Shown one piece after another: positions 46,291 through 56,978 of a DNA stretch of 64,000 bases. The position numbers and the translations under genes were made by a program. Source of the stretch: Benincasa hispida (lineage: Eukaryota > Streptophyta > Magnoliopsida > Cucurbitales > Cucurbitaceae); NCBI RefSeq assembly GCF_009727055.1, contig NC_052349.1, positions 40,288,029 to 40,352,028 on the forward strand, read 5' to 3'. Below the pieces are notes generated by a model. That model was not told the origin of the DNA. It did no database searches and saw only the letters and a program-made list of their open reading frames with translations. Position 1 is the stretch's first letter, and each line of letters starts with the position of its first letter.

Positions 46291-46689
46291 TATAACCCTT
46301 AGGTAGAGGAACTAAAGACCAAGTACCATTCACCTTTAGTGAATGCATTTCCTCATTCATAGCTTCTATCTAATCCCTTGCATCAGCACAACTTGTTGCT
46401 TCTTCAAAGGTTATTGGTTCTTGGTTAGTAGGAGCCACAACAACATTTAGAACCAAATTCATATAGTTCATTTCAGTATATCTATCTCGGGGTAATGGTT
46501 CTCCCTTGTCTATCCCTAGCTAAGACATACTAACTCAAGCCAGGCTGCTCATTAACAGTCTCCCCTTGTTCCCCTACATCATCCTCAACTTCTTCTATGT
46601 CACTAGGTAGGTTAGATTTTGTTGGTTGCTCAGTAGGTAACTCCCCCTCAATTTTTGTGGTAGATGACTCAGCTTCATCCTCAAGTCTT

Positions 46690-47680
46690 TTCTTCTTTTA
46701 TATAAACATCTCATCTTCTCTAAAGGTGATGTCTCTGCTAATTATAAACTTCCTCTCTACTAGATGCCACATTTTATATCCATTGACACTCTCTGTGAAG
46801 CCTACAAACATGCACCTAATTGCTTTGGCTTTCAACTTTATTTTATTTTGGTGAACAAACCCTACACACCCAAAAAGCTTAAGGTTGTCTAGATTAAGAG
46901 GATGATTAGTCCACTTCTCCTCAAGGGTAAGCAACTCTAGAGATATGTGAAGGTACCTATTCAAGGTATACACTGTGTAGGCTGCAGCTTCTGCCCAATA
47001 GTTTTCACATAGGATAGCATCAGAAAGCAAATATCTACCCTTTCCATTATAGTTCTGTTTAATCTCTCAGCAACCCCATTCTATTGAGGTTTATACCTCA
47101 CAGTTGTATGCCTAGTTATACCATTCTCACTACAGTATTTGTCAATGTCTTCATTGACAAACTCAAGTCCATTGTCAGTTCTAAAGTATTTTAACCTTTT
47201 AGATGTTTGTGTTTCTATCATAGCTTTCCATTCTTTAAACTTTCTAAAAACTTGGTCCTTAGTTTTAAGAAAGTATATTCAGCTTTTCCTAAAAAAACCA
47301 TCTATAAAGATTAGAAAATATCTTGAGCCACTAAGGCTTGGTGTAGGAGATGGTTCCCATAGGTTAGAATGAACATAATCCAATGTTTCTTTGGTGGTAT
47401 GTTGAGATTTTGTGAAGCTTTGTCTGGTTGCTTTCCCTAGAATACAGTGTTCATAGAAGGAAAGATGCTCACTAATCCCTTTGGTCAGTAAACCTTGTAT
47501 AGACAGTGCTTGCATCCCTTTTTCGCTGATATGGGATAGTCTTTTATGCCACAAGTTTGCCTCTTTCAAGTTTGCTATTGAAACATTGTAGGCACTAGTC
47601 ATCATCTCTACTCTTCTTACTATATAGAGGCCATTGACGTTCTCACCAACCAACACTACCTTAAAATCTTTAATCACCTC
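46690..47680 (-). pseudogene. Element E integrase
   Basis: HHCC domain: LWHKRLSHISEKG near 47,550 and FYEHCILGK, where one zinc Cys has become Tyr. Core: the first catalytic Asp is Asn (YVHSNLWEPS, about 47,355), and FIDGFFRKS has Gly for Asp. The second Asp (TDNGLEF, about 47,180) and the Glu (NGVAERLNRT, about 47,060) remain. The C-terminal part runs 47,030-46,698 (NYWAEAAAYTVYTLNRYLHI). Several stops. The Asp-to-Asn change alone would abolish activity. Confidence 0.9.
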
Positions 47681-47979
47681 TAGGATTCCACCTTTTCATC
47701 TGCCTCACACCCAATGGAGTTAAACATACCTAGATATATCAATTTTCTCTTGAGCAAAGGTACATGTCTCCCATTTCTGAGAAGCTTGATTGATCCGTCC
47801 TTTAGCTTTAAGGATACTGAACCAACTCCTTTGATTTTGCACGCTTCATTGTTCCCTATGTACACAGATTCTCCATCCACCTTCTTATAGGTATTAAACC
47901 AAGGTCTAAAGGGTGTCATATGATAGGTACAACCAGAGTTAAGTACCTAGTCATGCTTCCCAAGAGGACTTATTTGGTT
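47680..47979 (-). pseudogene. Element E protease
   Basis: The catalytic region reads stop-VLNSGCTYHMTP (47,950-47,915) where copia proteases have WVLDSGCTYHMTP. Both changes (Trp to stop, Asp to Asn) are single G-to-A steps on the coding strand. Downstream is the usual NEACKIKGVGSVSLKLKDGS region. Confidence 0.88.
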
Positions 47980-48060
47980 AGTTTTGTTTCTAGTAGAGGC
48001 TAAGACATCAGAATAAAAGTAGGACCCTTCAACCATTGAAGCTTCTGACTGTTTTCCTTT

Positions 48061-48830
48061 CTAATCCTTCTCTTTTTCCTGATTTTTCCATTTTAAGTTG
48101 TAGCAATCCCTCATCAAGTGTCCTTTCTTCTTGCAGTAATTACGTCTCAGTTTGGTTTTTCGTTTATACTCTTCACCAGACTGATTTTTAGCCTCTTTAA
48201 ACTGATTTTGCTTGTTCTTATCCTTGACAAACAACCCTTCTTCACCAGGTTGTTCCTTTTTTATTGACTGAAGTTCCAAGTCTCTAGTTCTCAATGTTGA
48301 AATAATGACATCGGTGGTAACTGACTCTCTGCCATATTTCAAGGCATTCTTTACCTCCTTATAGACTTCAGGTAAAGAGTTCAACAAGACAAAGGCTTCA
48401 TTCTCATCGTCAATCTTTTTGCCAAGGCTCTCAAACTTAGAGACTATCCTTTTAAACTCATCCAGTTTGTTTAATAGTGGTTTAGCATAATCCATCTTAA
48501 AAGTGAAGAACTTTTCCCTTAGGTACATCTTATTGGGGAGATCCTTAGTTGCAAAGAGACCTTCCAGCTTGACCCATATCTTATAAGTCGTGTCTTGATC
48601 GATCACCTGTCTCAAGATGCTATCACTGAGATTAAGAACTAAAGTTCCATAGGCATTAATTCCATATCTTCCCTTTCTTGAGTTGTTAACGTAGGTGGCA
48701 GAGTCGACGGGTCTAAAAGGGCTTTATGAGCTCTATGTTGTCCAAGAATAGCTTTGATTTTGGCCTTCCACAGACCAAAATCACCCTTTCCATCAAACTT
48801 TTCCATTTCCAATCTAGCAACAGTCATCAC
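48061..48830 (-). pseudogene. Element E gag
   Basis: Starts MMTVARLEMEKFDGKGDFGL (48,830) and continues WKAKIKAILGQHRAHKALLD. A single-base deletion near 48,650 shifts frame. The second part, RQVIDQDTTYKIWVKLEGLF onward, runs to 48,061. The zinc knuckle RRNYCKKKGHLMRDC has lost its first Cys. It would form the particle. Confidence 0.9.
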
Positions 48831-48925
48831 TAACCTGACAGAATATCGAGAATGGTTTTCTTGAGTATCTTGATGCTCTAAGAATGCTGACCTTGTTGAT
48901 CTTCAAATACCTTGATTCCAAAAAC

Positions 48926-49572
48926 TGTTGGGTTATTCAATCTTCTCTAGGCCCAATTACTCATAATCAATACTGAGATGATGAAGAAATGACTGAGAAA
49001 GGCTCTGTCAAATCTTCGACTTTAGATACTCGATACTCGATAAGTTTCTGCTCGATACTCGATGGAATTTCCTTCTATCCTCGACGAGTTTCTGTTCTTT
49101 GCTCGACGGAACACAATGAGTACTGATCGATACTTGACTATACTCTATGAGTCTTAGTCTTTACTCGAAGCAACTCAAAGATGAAAACGACTGACTCGAT
49201 GCTACTCGATAGAAGAAAATCGATGCACGATTGAACTCGATACTCTGGAATCCGATACGATTTGATAACAAGATTGTATTTTTGTGATTTGCAAAAAGAT
49301 TGATGTCGATCGAACGAAAAAGGTAAAGAGAAGAAGAAGAAACACAAAGAATTATGTGGTTCGGCCAATATGCCTACGTCCACAGAAAGATTCACGTTCT
49401 TTTCACTTTGAAGATTGCGTACAACTTGTTTTGTTTACAGAAAAAAGAAATTATGAACTACTCTATTTTGTTTTTTGATCAATGGTATTTATAACACATA
49501 CCAACAGACAGTTACAAGATAAAGTTAGTTATAAACTAAACTAGCTGAGGTATTTCAGTCATGGTTTCTTTA
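48926..49572 (-). repeat. Element E 5' LTR
   Basis: 647 bp, the pair of 44,138-44,786 with visible but moderate divergence. It contains the same ACTCGA-rich upstream block (49,015-49,240) and an ATTTATAA box near 49,488-49,495, suitable as a minus-strand TATA element. Confidence 0.9.
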
Positions 49573-49577
49573 GCTAT

Positions 49578-49818
49578 TTTTCGTTGCGACAATCGTAGTG
49601 TTATTCAGATTGCTCAAAATGAGGTGGACAAAGCACAACAAGAATGACTAACACTTTATCCACCACCAACTCCAAAGTTCCACCTTTCCCCTTCAAGCCA
49701 TATTTACGATCAAGCAACCAACAGACATTTTCACCAAGGCGCTCTCAATTGTGCGCTTCACTTAGTTACATTGCAAACTCAAGCTAATCCCTACTCTACG
49801 GCCTTGAGTTTGACGGGA
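49578..49818 (+). pseudogene. Copia-A RNase H end and polypurine tract
   Basis: Resumes after element E with FRCDNRSVIQIAQNEVDKAQ, equivalent to the copia CDN.SAIQIA block, then the decayed C-terminus. GAGTTTGACGGGA (49,806-49,818) is the degenerate polypurine tract next to the 3' LTR. Confidence 0.88.
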
Positions 49819-49930
49819 TGTTAAAATAATTTTGTAATTTCATGTTTTTGATTTAATTTACTTGGGTTGTTTGTTAGGATTTACCGTCTATTTATGATAC
49901 AACATAAAGAAATATAGTAAATGTTTCACA
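49819..49930 (+). repeat. Copia-A 3' LTR
   Basis: 112 bp, TGTTAAAATAATTTTG to GTTTCACA. It is shorter than the 5' LTR because about 40 bases are missing after GTCTATTTA. Followed by TSD ACGAC. Confidence 0.9.
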
Positions 49931-50558
49931 ACGACATTACGGTGGTGGAAGTGACGAAATGGGGCGCAGATGCTGTTGCAAAAGCCATACAATAGTGGGG
50001 CCAACCCAAATCCAAAATCAACCATCTCATCTTCTGCACCACTTCCGGTGTTGACATGCTCGATACTGACTAACAGCTTCTCAAGGTCCTCGACCTCCAC
50101 CCCTTCATCAAATGCTAGATGATCTACCAGCAAGGTTGCTTTGCTGGTGGCATCCTATATCGCCTCGCCAAGGATTTAGCCGAGATCAACAGAGGAGCCG
50201 GAGTCTTGGCAGTCTGTCAAAGATCGCCACCATCAAGTTTCATGGCCTGTCGGAGACTCACTAGGACATGATGGTGGGGCAAGCATGGAGATGGTGCAAT
50301 GGCGGTGACAATCGGGTCAAATCCAGATTTGTGGTGGAGCGGCTGTTGTACGAGCTGGTGTGGGCTGAAGCAACAGTGGTGCCAGAGACGGAGGGGGCGA
50401 TCGAGGCGCACATGAGGGAAGTGGGGCTAACAATCCAAATGCTTAAAAATGTGCCTGGTCTCTTCTCTAACAATTTTATGTAGCGTTTGACTAAAGGGTG
50501 GAGGAATTCCGTTTTCTGGATCGCCCAGCCTGGTGGCCCTGCCATTCTCGACCAAGTA
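49931..50558 (+). pseudogene. CHS: Chalcone synthase exon 2, main piece
   Basis: From 49,933 it reads DITVVEVTKWGADAVAKAIQ, stop, WGQPKSKINHLIFCTTSGVD, stops, then [20 protein letters not shown], keeping the catalytic Cys of CHS (Cys164 in the alfalfa enzyme). After a frameshift near 50,215 it continues [48 protein letters not shown], and FWIAQPGGPAILDQV. The catalytic His of the FWIAHPGG block is Gln. The match stops at DQV (50,558); the last 70 or so residues, including the catalytic Asn, are missing. Dead by stops, frameshift, active-site loss and truncation. Confidence 0.95.
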
Positions 50559-51060
50559 ATTAATTCTTAAAACTCTAGTAATGAAATTTTAATTTTACTA
50601 TTATTTATGTAAATTAAAAATTTATTAAAAATATTAGTTTAAATAATAAAAATTATTTTTAGGAAAAAAAAATATTTGGTTGATTCTGGGTTTGGTTTTC
50701 ATTAATGTGAATTTTCTTTTCTTTTTTTGTACTAACATGTTACACTACGAATTAGGGTGTTTTAATCTTTTACTACATTATGTAACATTAAGGCCACGTA
50801 TACTTCTCAGTAAACGTAATCAATCAGTCGTGATCAGAAGAGTGTAACCTATTTAAATATGTTATAATAAAAACTAATTAACAATATTCTATAGATTATG
50901 AATAATAAAAAAACTATTACCATTGCAATAAGTGTAGAGCAACATGTTAGAAAAATATTGGTCCGGTAAACTCACAAAACTTAATCTAATTTTTGGTTTT
51001 TACCACTACTAATTGAGTTTGATTGCTATTTTTACAACAGTCTAAAAACAATATTGTTTA
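50559..51060. other. AT-rich spacer right of CHS, no feature recognised
   Basis: The CHS 3' end is absent and nothing coding is seen on either strand. The sudden loss of CHS similarity at 50,558 implies a deletion or another insertion here. Confidence 0.5.
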
Positions 51061-52029
51061 AATTTTATTTTGATCTATTTTTAACTTGAAGGCTTCCTTT
51101 TTAATTTAGGTTTTCGTAGGGGTTTATATGTGCCGGGAGGAATTTTGTAGACCAACACGAAAATTCCAGTTGGCTTTAAATGAATCCTATATGTTCATTT
51201 TTGAAGAGTCAACCCAAGCCAACCCAAAATTTCTGTTGGGTCGGGTTGGGTCACCGAGTTTGATTTTTTTTTTTTGGAATTTTGACTATTTTTTTGATTT
51301 TTTTTCCTTACTTCCTTTTCATTGAACAATTTAATTTTTGTGGGTCAATAATTACATAACTGAACAAATTCTAAATATATTACATTAATAATTAAAAATT
51401 TAATAATCATACAACATGTAGTCTATGCAATAGTTATAGTATTTACCTTAAAATACAATCACCATAAATTCAATATAAACTTGAAAAGAAACTAACTCAA
51501 ATCATTCAAATGTTCAAGTTCAAAGTTCATACTCAAAATATTCAAAGTCTACATTCAAATCATTCAAAATAGAAACAAAAAGTCCAAGTTTAATAATAAC
51601 TATTAGCCTATTACATAAAATTACAAGTTCAAAATAATCATTCAAAAGCACCATGAGACATGAGGAATGACTTGATTGAGTTTTCTTCTTCATCTTGGTC
51701 TTTTCACTTTTCAATGCCTGGAAAAGTTATAAATACATTAAACTAAGAGGATCGTTTAAAAGTAATAATACTATTTGATCTTATGTTAATAAAACTTACA
51801 ATTAAAATCATCATTATGCTCCAAATCCAATTCCTTATTTCAAAAAGACAGAGGATGATGGGTTCTCTACAAAAAAAATCACACAAAATTAAATATATTA
51901 ATTATTTGAGCATAATATAGAAATGTACAATAAACAGGTTAGATATGTACCATAAAAATTTCATTTAATTACCTAACTCAAAATTTTCACAAGCCTCTAA
52001 CTCATCAAGTTGTGGATGGAGATTTAGTA
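51061..52029 (-). other. 3' flank of hAT transposase relic
   Basis: Downstream of the transposase on the minus strand. It contains an imperfect palindrome of AACCCAA/TTGGGT words (51,208-51,256), similar to subterminal regions of hAT elements, and repeated CATTCAAA words (51,500-51,650). No TIR/TSD pair could be defined. Confidence 0.35.
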
Positions 52030-52830
52030 ACACTCAGCCGCCACGAATCTAATTTTGTACACATATCAAGGCCTTCACTGTTTTTGGAGTCAAAGAACTT
52101 TGAAAGTACTCAAGAATCCTCCCTGTTGAAATAAACACAAATTCAGAAGCCACCGTAGATATCGGAACTGCCAAAACATCTCGAACATTTTTTGGTAAAA
52201 TGGGATATTTGTAGCCGTTCATTTTCCACCAGTACAAAATCTCAAAATCATCTTTATCTTCTATATCCTTGTCAAATAAATAAGAAATCAAATCATTCTT
52301 GACTTCCAATGAACTTTCTTCTTCTCTCAATCTCTTAAAAGTTATCCACGTATCATCTATTTCATTGTCCACACCATGATCATCTTGATTTATAGTGATA
52401 GTCTTTGATTGTTGAGAATCATTAGTACTATGACTACCTCGAGGCGAAGTGTTATGTGATTTGTAAAAGTTATATAGACGATACAAATAAAACTTCACAA
52501 TCTCAAGCATATCCTTAACAACATCACTCTCATAAACATTGGAAAGACAATAATTCAAGTATTTTAATTTGTACAGAGGATCAGTCACCATAGCCACAAA
52601 CATCAATTTATTCATTTTTTTCAAGTGAACCCCAATACTTATCAAACTTTATCTTCATATTCATAGCCATCATACTTAGAACAGAGTTGGTAATGTTGCT
52701 CCATTCGTTTAAAGCAAACTGAATTTTATTAATTTCCTTATAACTAACATTAGAAGTCACATATGAAGATCCATTTATCTTTGTGGTGGTTTTGTAAAAT
52801 CTTTTTAAAAACTTAAATAAATACACCTAC
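52030..52830 (-). pseudogene. hAT transposase C-terminal fragment (RICESLEEPER-like)
   Basis: Minus strand. An upper segment, MNMKIKFDKYWGSLEKNEVH (52,674-52,610), precedes KLMFVAMVTDPLYKLKYLNY, then the hAT dimerisation domain: FEILYWWKMNGYKYPILPKN (about 52,235), VRDVLAVPISTVASEFVF and LTPKTVKALICVQN (52,049). This matches the C-terminal third of plant BED-finger/hAT transposases (RICESLEEPER type). A frameshift falls at about 52,615. The N-terminal BED finger and the first catalytic residues are missing because the G2 element begins at about 52,836. Confidence 0.9.
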
Positions 52831-52835
52831 AGAAT

Positions 52836-55315
52836 CAGATATACTTAGGGGCCCCAATCTTTTATTTTCATGGTCATCTTCCTCGAAATAATCAACAAAA
52901 TCGAGTAGCAAATGCAACACGATCGATTAAACTTTTTACTCGATCATGAAGCATTAGCCATGCGATCGTTTAGCAAATGCTACACGATAGAGTAGAACTT
53001 TTCTACACGATCGTCTAGCAAATCTAAACGATCATTTAGCCTGGGCTACACGATCTGACCAACTTTTGGTCTTCTTCCTCGAAGTAAAATGCATCTCCAT
53101 GCCTTGAAGCTTCATCATGAACGATTTTTACATACTCAAACACTTTGAATACAGACTCGATAGTAAGTTAATAATGCCCAAAAACATAGGGGCCCTTACA
53201 AATTAGCTTTGAAATATAAAAGAAAGCAATACAAAGAGGCAATCATCCCATAAACTCCATTAATTCACATCCAAATACATCTAACACTTAAATGCAATGT
53301 AGATACGCTTAAAGCCCACCAAGAATGTAAATGCAATTCAATACATCAATAGAATTTGGAGTATCAGAACCTGGCTCTGATACCAATTGAAGAAACTCTT
53401 AAACAAGAGAACCATTGAGTGGAAGTAAGATTATTCCAAAAACCCATTGTGAAAGAAAAAGGAATTTACAATCATAAAAGAACAATTTTGCATCATAGAG
53501 TAAATTACAGCATGCATTCATTTAAAAATAAAGGGAATCGAGTGACATACGTTTGAAGATCTCTTCTTCAAGTATTCGCTCGATTAACACTAGTAACGCA
53601 TCCATGCAAACTCGATCACGAGCACGAATGCAACGAACAACTAGTGCAACTAACGAACTGTCTAATCCTCGAACCCAATCGAGTAAGACTCAATCTTCAA
53701 CCCTCGAACAGAAACACTCGACACTACTACTTGGTTACCTAGGTATTCTCGATACGAGAATCTAGGAGGTGTAGGCTCTATGTGAATTTGGTAGAGGGCA
53801 GGAGGATGTATACGATCAAGTAACTGGGAGAAAGGCTAAGTCTATCATATAGACTAGGTACTCGATCATCTAGTAAACGAGAAGTTTTCGTCTAGTAAAC
53901 TCGCTCGTCGTTCACTCTCTCAAAGGCTATCGTATAACTTTTTCTTTTGCTCGATTGAGTGTGATGTGATCATGAGAAATGAAAATTATTTCACTTTTAT
54001 TCTTCAGTTATTAAAACTGATAGAAACCTCTCACTCAATCATTAAAAGAGAAACAAATAACTACCAATAATTATCTAATAATTTTTTTATTATAAATAAA
54101 TATAATAACTAATTTATCATTTAAATTTATAACCTATAGTTTTAATATCACATCATATGTAATATATAAACCATAGTTCTGTTTCTCCTTAATGATATTT
54201 AATATAAATCATATTTATATTAATTCATCCAATTAATGTATCTAATACATCAAATCAATTATATCACATATAATTGAATAAATTTAATTCTATCATATAT
54301 AATCAAATTTCATCTCGTTAATTTGAACACATCAAACTAACCCAAAAACTGATTTTGAATATGAATCCATTGAGCTACTAAGGGGACCTTATGGACTTGT
54401 AACTAGAAGCTCCCACTATACGTGAATAACTGACTAAACTCTTTAATCACGATATCCACCATCCGTTAACTGTTGGGCATTCCACTAAAGACCGACAACT
54501 GCACTTTTCGCACTACATATATATTTCTATGTCCATTGGATATAACTAATCAACAGTATGATGACCCTTCACAAATCGCTTGTAAGTCTAGTTAGGCCTA
54601 TATACCGTTTTGCACTTGTAGTTACATCTAACTTCTTAAGTACCATTGACTCCTCTAATGAATAATACATCATAGTCCCACTATGAGTGAACACTTCTCG
54701 GGCCATAAGAAGGTGTGGCACCACATTGTTCAAGCCTCGAAATCAGCTCTTAAGAGAGAAATCTATCTACTTACCCCTGCTTCGGGGAAGGAGTGAATTC
54801 CGTCTGAGTTTCCATCTGAGAAATCTATATACAAATCTATCTACTCCCCAATCATACGAATTCCCAAACTGGTAGGTTTGACTCGGCGATCTGGCCACTC
54901 TCACCCATGCAAATCAAAGGACTGCCCTTTGTATAGGATGCCCCCGCTTGCATGTCTTCACATGAATAATCAGGATCAGACCATTTGTAGCACTTTACAA
55001 TACTTGTAACATCTACAAAGCGGGTCGTATCCGTATCGTCACCAGGATAAGGTTTCACTTCTTTATCCATACACTACAGACCATTTAGGATATCACTTAA
55101 GGCATGATCCACTTGTATGTCTCCATATACATGCTTAAGTTACAACGATAACCAGGGATCTTAGTTTATTTGTTTGTGGTTAATGAAATTAAAATATCTT
55201 ATATTTCATAGACAATAATGAAGAAAATATCTCATATTATTACATAAAAAATGTTTGTTCATACACGTGTTTACAAACTACAAGACCCTACAAGATTTAG
55301 GGCATCAACCCCAAC
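52836..55315 (-). mobile_element. G2: truncated LTR retrotransposon (5' LTR, primer site, stub of interior), minus strand
   Basis: The 5' LTR is 53,388-55,315 (about 1.93 kb; on the minus strand it starts GTTGGGGTTGATGCCC and ends GAGTTTCTTCA). GGCTCTGATACCA at 53,373-53,385 is the reverse complement of the initiator tRNA-Met primer site and fixes the orientation. Only about 540 bp of interior survive (52,836-53,372), with repeated CGATCGTTTAG-type words, before the hAT relic. The element class is unknown because no coding domain remains. Confidence 0.8.
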
Positions 55316-56391
55316 TGTTACATATGTTGTAAAGTGCTATAAATTGTATGATCCTGATCATTCATGTATTAGACATGCGAGCGGAGATATTCTATACAAA
55401 GAAGTTTGTATAAGACTGGACCATGAAATGTTTAGTCTCATTATATAATGTCGTTCATAATTGAGACTTTCATTTCACTAGGATGACCATAGATAACATG
55501 ACCTTAATCCTGAGTGAGGTGTGAACTTCTGTTTATGAAGGCGGTCCTTTGATTTGCATGGGTGAGAGTAGCCAAATCGCGACTCAACAAGCCTACCATT
55601 TTGGGGATTCATCTGATTGGGGAGCTGGGAATTCAGTTAGACAAGATGAAATTCACTCATTCTCCGAAGCAGGGGTAAGTAGATAAATTGCCCTCTTAAA
55701 GGCTGATTTCAGATCTTGAACAATGTAGCGCCACACCCTCTCCTGGCCCTAGGGGGTTTAGTCATAGTGCGACTATGATCTATTATTCATTAGAGGGATC
55801 AGTGGAAGTTAGATATAACTATAAGGGCAAAATGGTAATTTGGCCAATCTATACTTACTAGCTATTTGTGAAGAGTCATCATACTGTTGAATGGTTATAT
55901 CTAATAGACACAGAAATGTAATTGTAGTGCGAAGAGTGTAGCTGTTGATCTCTAGTGGAGTGCCCGATAGTTAACGAATAGTGGATAATGTGATTAAAGA
56001 GTTTAATCAGTTATTCACGTACCATTGGAGCTTCAAGCTACATGTCCATAAGGTCCCCTTGGTAGCTCAATGGATTTAGTTGAGAATCAGTTTTTGGGTT
56101 AATTTGAAATGTTCAAATTAATAAGAGGGAATTTAATTAATGTGATATAATTAAAGTAATTCAATTATATATGATATAATTGATATAATATTTATGATAC
56201 ATTATAGTTTAATTGGAGGAACAAATATTTAAATATGATAAAAATATATTTTCTATGAATAAGATTCATAGTTATTAAATTTAATATAAATGTGATTTAT
56301 ATTAAATGTCATAAAATAGAGACAAAGAACTATGGTTTATATATTGTATATAATACAATATTAAAACTATAGTTTATAAATATAATATGAT
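54115..56391. repeat. Long inverted repeat formed by G2 and D3
   Basis: Left arm about 54,115-55,008, right arm 55,316-56,391, spacer about 307 bp. Matching words include CTTTAGTGGAATGCCC (complement of 54,480-54,495) and CTAGTGGAGTGCCCG (55,953-55,967), and CATAAGGTCCCCTT in both arms. Identity is imperfect and the right arm is longer through indels. Confidence 0.8.
55316..56391 (+). mobile_element. D3: partial LTR of the D/G group, plus orientation
   Basis: Begins mid-LTR (TGTTACATATGTTGTAAAG) next to the G2 terminus and ends at 56,391, next to copia F. It is the reverse complement of about 54,115-55,008 of G2 and homologous to D1/D2. Both ends of the LTR are missing. Confidence 0.8.
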
Positions 56392-56395
56392 AGTT

Positions 56396-56700
56396 TCAAG
56401 GCGAACAACAGGGGCAAATACCTCGTCATAGTCGATGTCATGTCGTTGGCTATACCCTTTCACCACTAGTCTCGCCTTGTGCCTCTCAATATCGCCATTT
56501 ACTTTTCTCTGTTTTGTATACCCACATCACTATGATCGGTTTGTGCCCTTTTGGAAGCTTGGTCAACTCCCATGTGTCATTTTTCTCTATCGCTCGAATT
56601 TCTTCATCCATTGCATCATCCCATTTCTTTCTTACAATGGCTTCTTGGAAACTAATAGGCTCACAATCACCAAAAAGACAATAGAGAATTATGTCATTTT
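56396..56700 (-). pseudogene. Element F reverse transcriptase, N-terminus
   Basis: Minus-strand reading DDAMDEEIRAIEKNDTWELT, LPKGHKPI, then HKARLVVKGYSQRHDIDYDE and VFAPVVRLET. It is cut before the palm domain. A frameshift lies near 56,510. Confidence 0.88.
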
Positions 56701-56978
56701 GAATTTCATTTACCTCATTAAGTTCCCGTAGAATTCGAGTTCCTCTTAGGCCAATTTGTTCTCCGAATCGCTGGATGAACCTTCAGATGATGATCGATCG
56801 GTCGAATGAGGTGGTACTGGAATGGGCAAACCTTCATCTTTTTCGTCCCTGGTCGGCTCATTTTCATCGTTTTCTTAAAAATATGGAACGAAATCATACT
56901 CCTCCTCTTGTATATTCCAATCTCAAGAGGCTTCCTCATAAAAAAAAAAAAAATCACGACTAATCATTACCTTCCCAT

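Larger units (their letters stand above)
44138..49572 (-). mobile_element. Ty1/copia element E (Tork/TNT1-like), minus strand, complete but decayed
   Basis: 5,435 bp with LTRs 44,138-44,786 and 48,926-49,572. A perfect TSD, GCTAT, lies at 44,133-44,137 and 49,573-49,577 inside the host copia RNase H. On the minus strand the order is gag, protease, integrase, RT, RNase H. Motifs such as GKQNLYCLLNKSIYGLKQSP and RTKHIDIKYQFIRD resemble the Tork/TNT1 group. The 5'-most base pair of the element is TA rather than TG. I could not recognise a standard primer-binding site next to the LTR at 48,925. Confidence 0.93.
22392..49930 (+). mobile_element. Ty1/copia retrotransposon Copia-A, copy 2, full span with nested insertions
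   Basis: The 5' LTR (22,392-22,546) and 3' LTR (49,819-49,930) delimit a host copia that interrupts CHS exon 2. Its own sequence amounts to only a few kilobases: gag-protease (23,200-24,577), integrase-RT (34,041-35,572), RT (36,846-37,535, duplicated at 41,461-41,660 plus 43,516-43,960), and RNase H (43,750-44,137 plus 49,578-49,805). Insertions B (with G1 and D1), C, D2 and E account for the rest. TSDs AGGCC and ACGAC each differ by one base from AGGAC in copy 1. Confidence 0.9.

Noticed and set aside
48300..48615. Long minus-strand frame that could be a cellular coiled-coil protein
   Set aside because: Continuous with the E element gag and zinc knuckle, between its LTR and protease.
49936..50558. 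Possible functional type III polyketide synthase
   Set aside because: Four or more in-frame stops, a frameshift near 50,215, His to Gln in the active site and a missing C-terminus exclude function.
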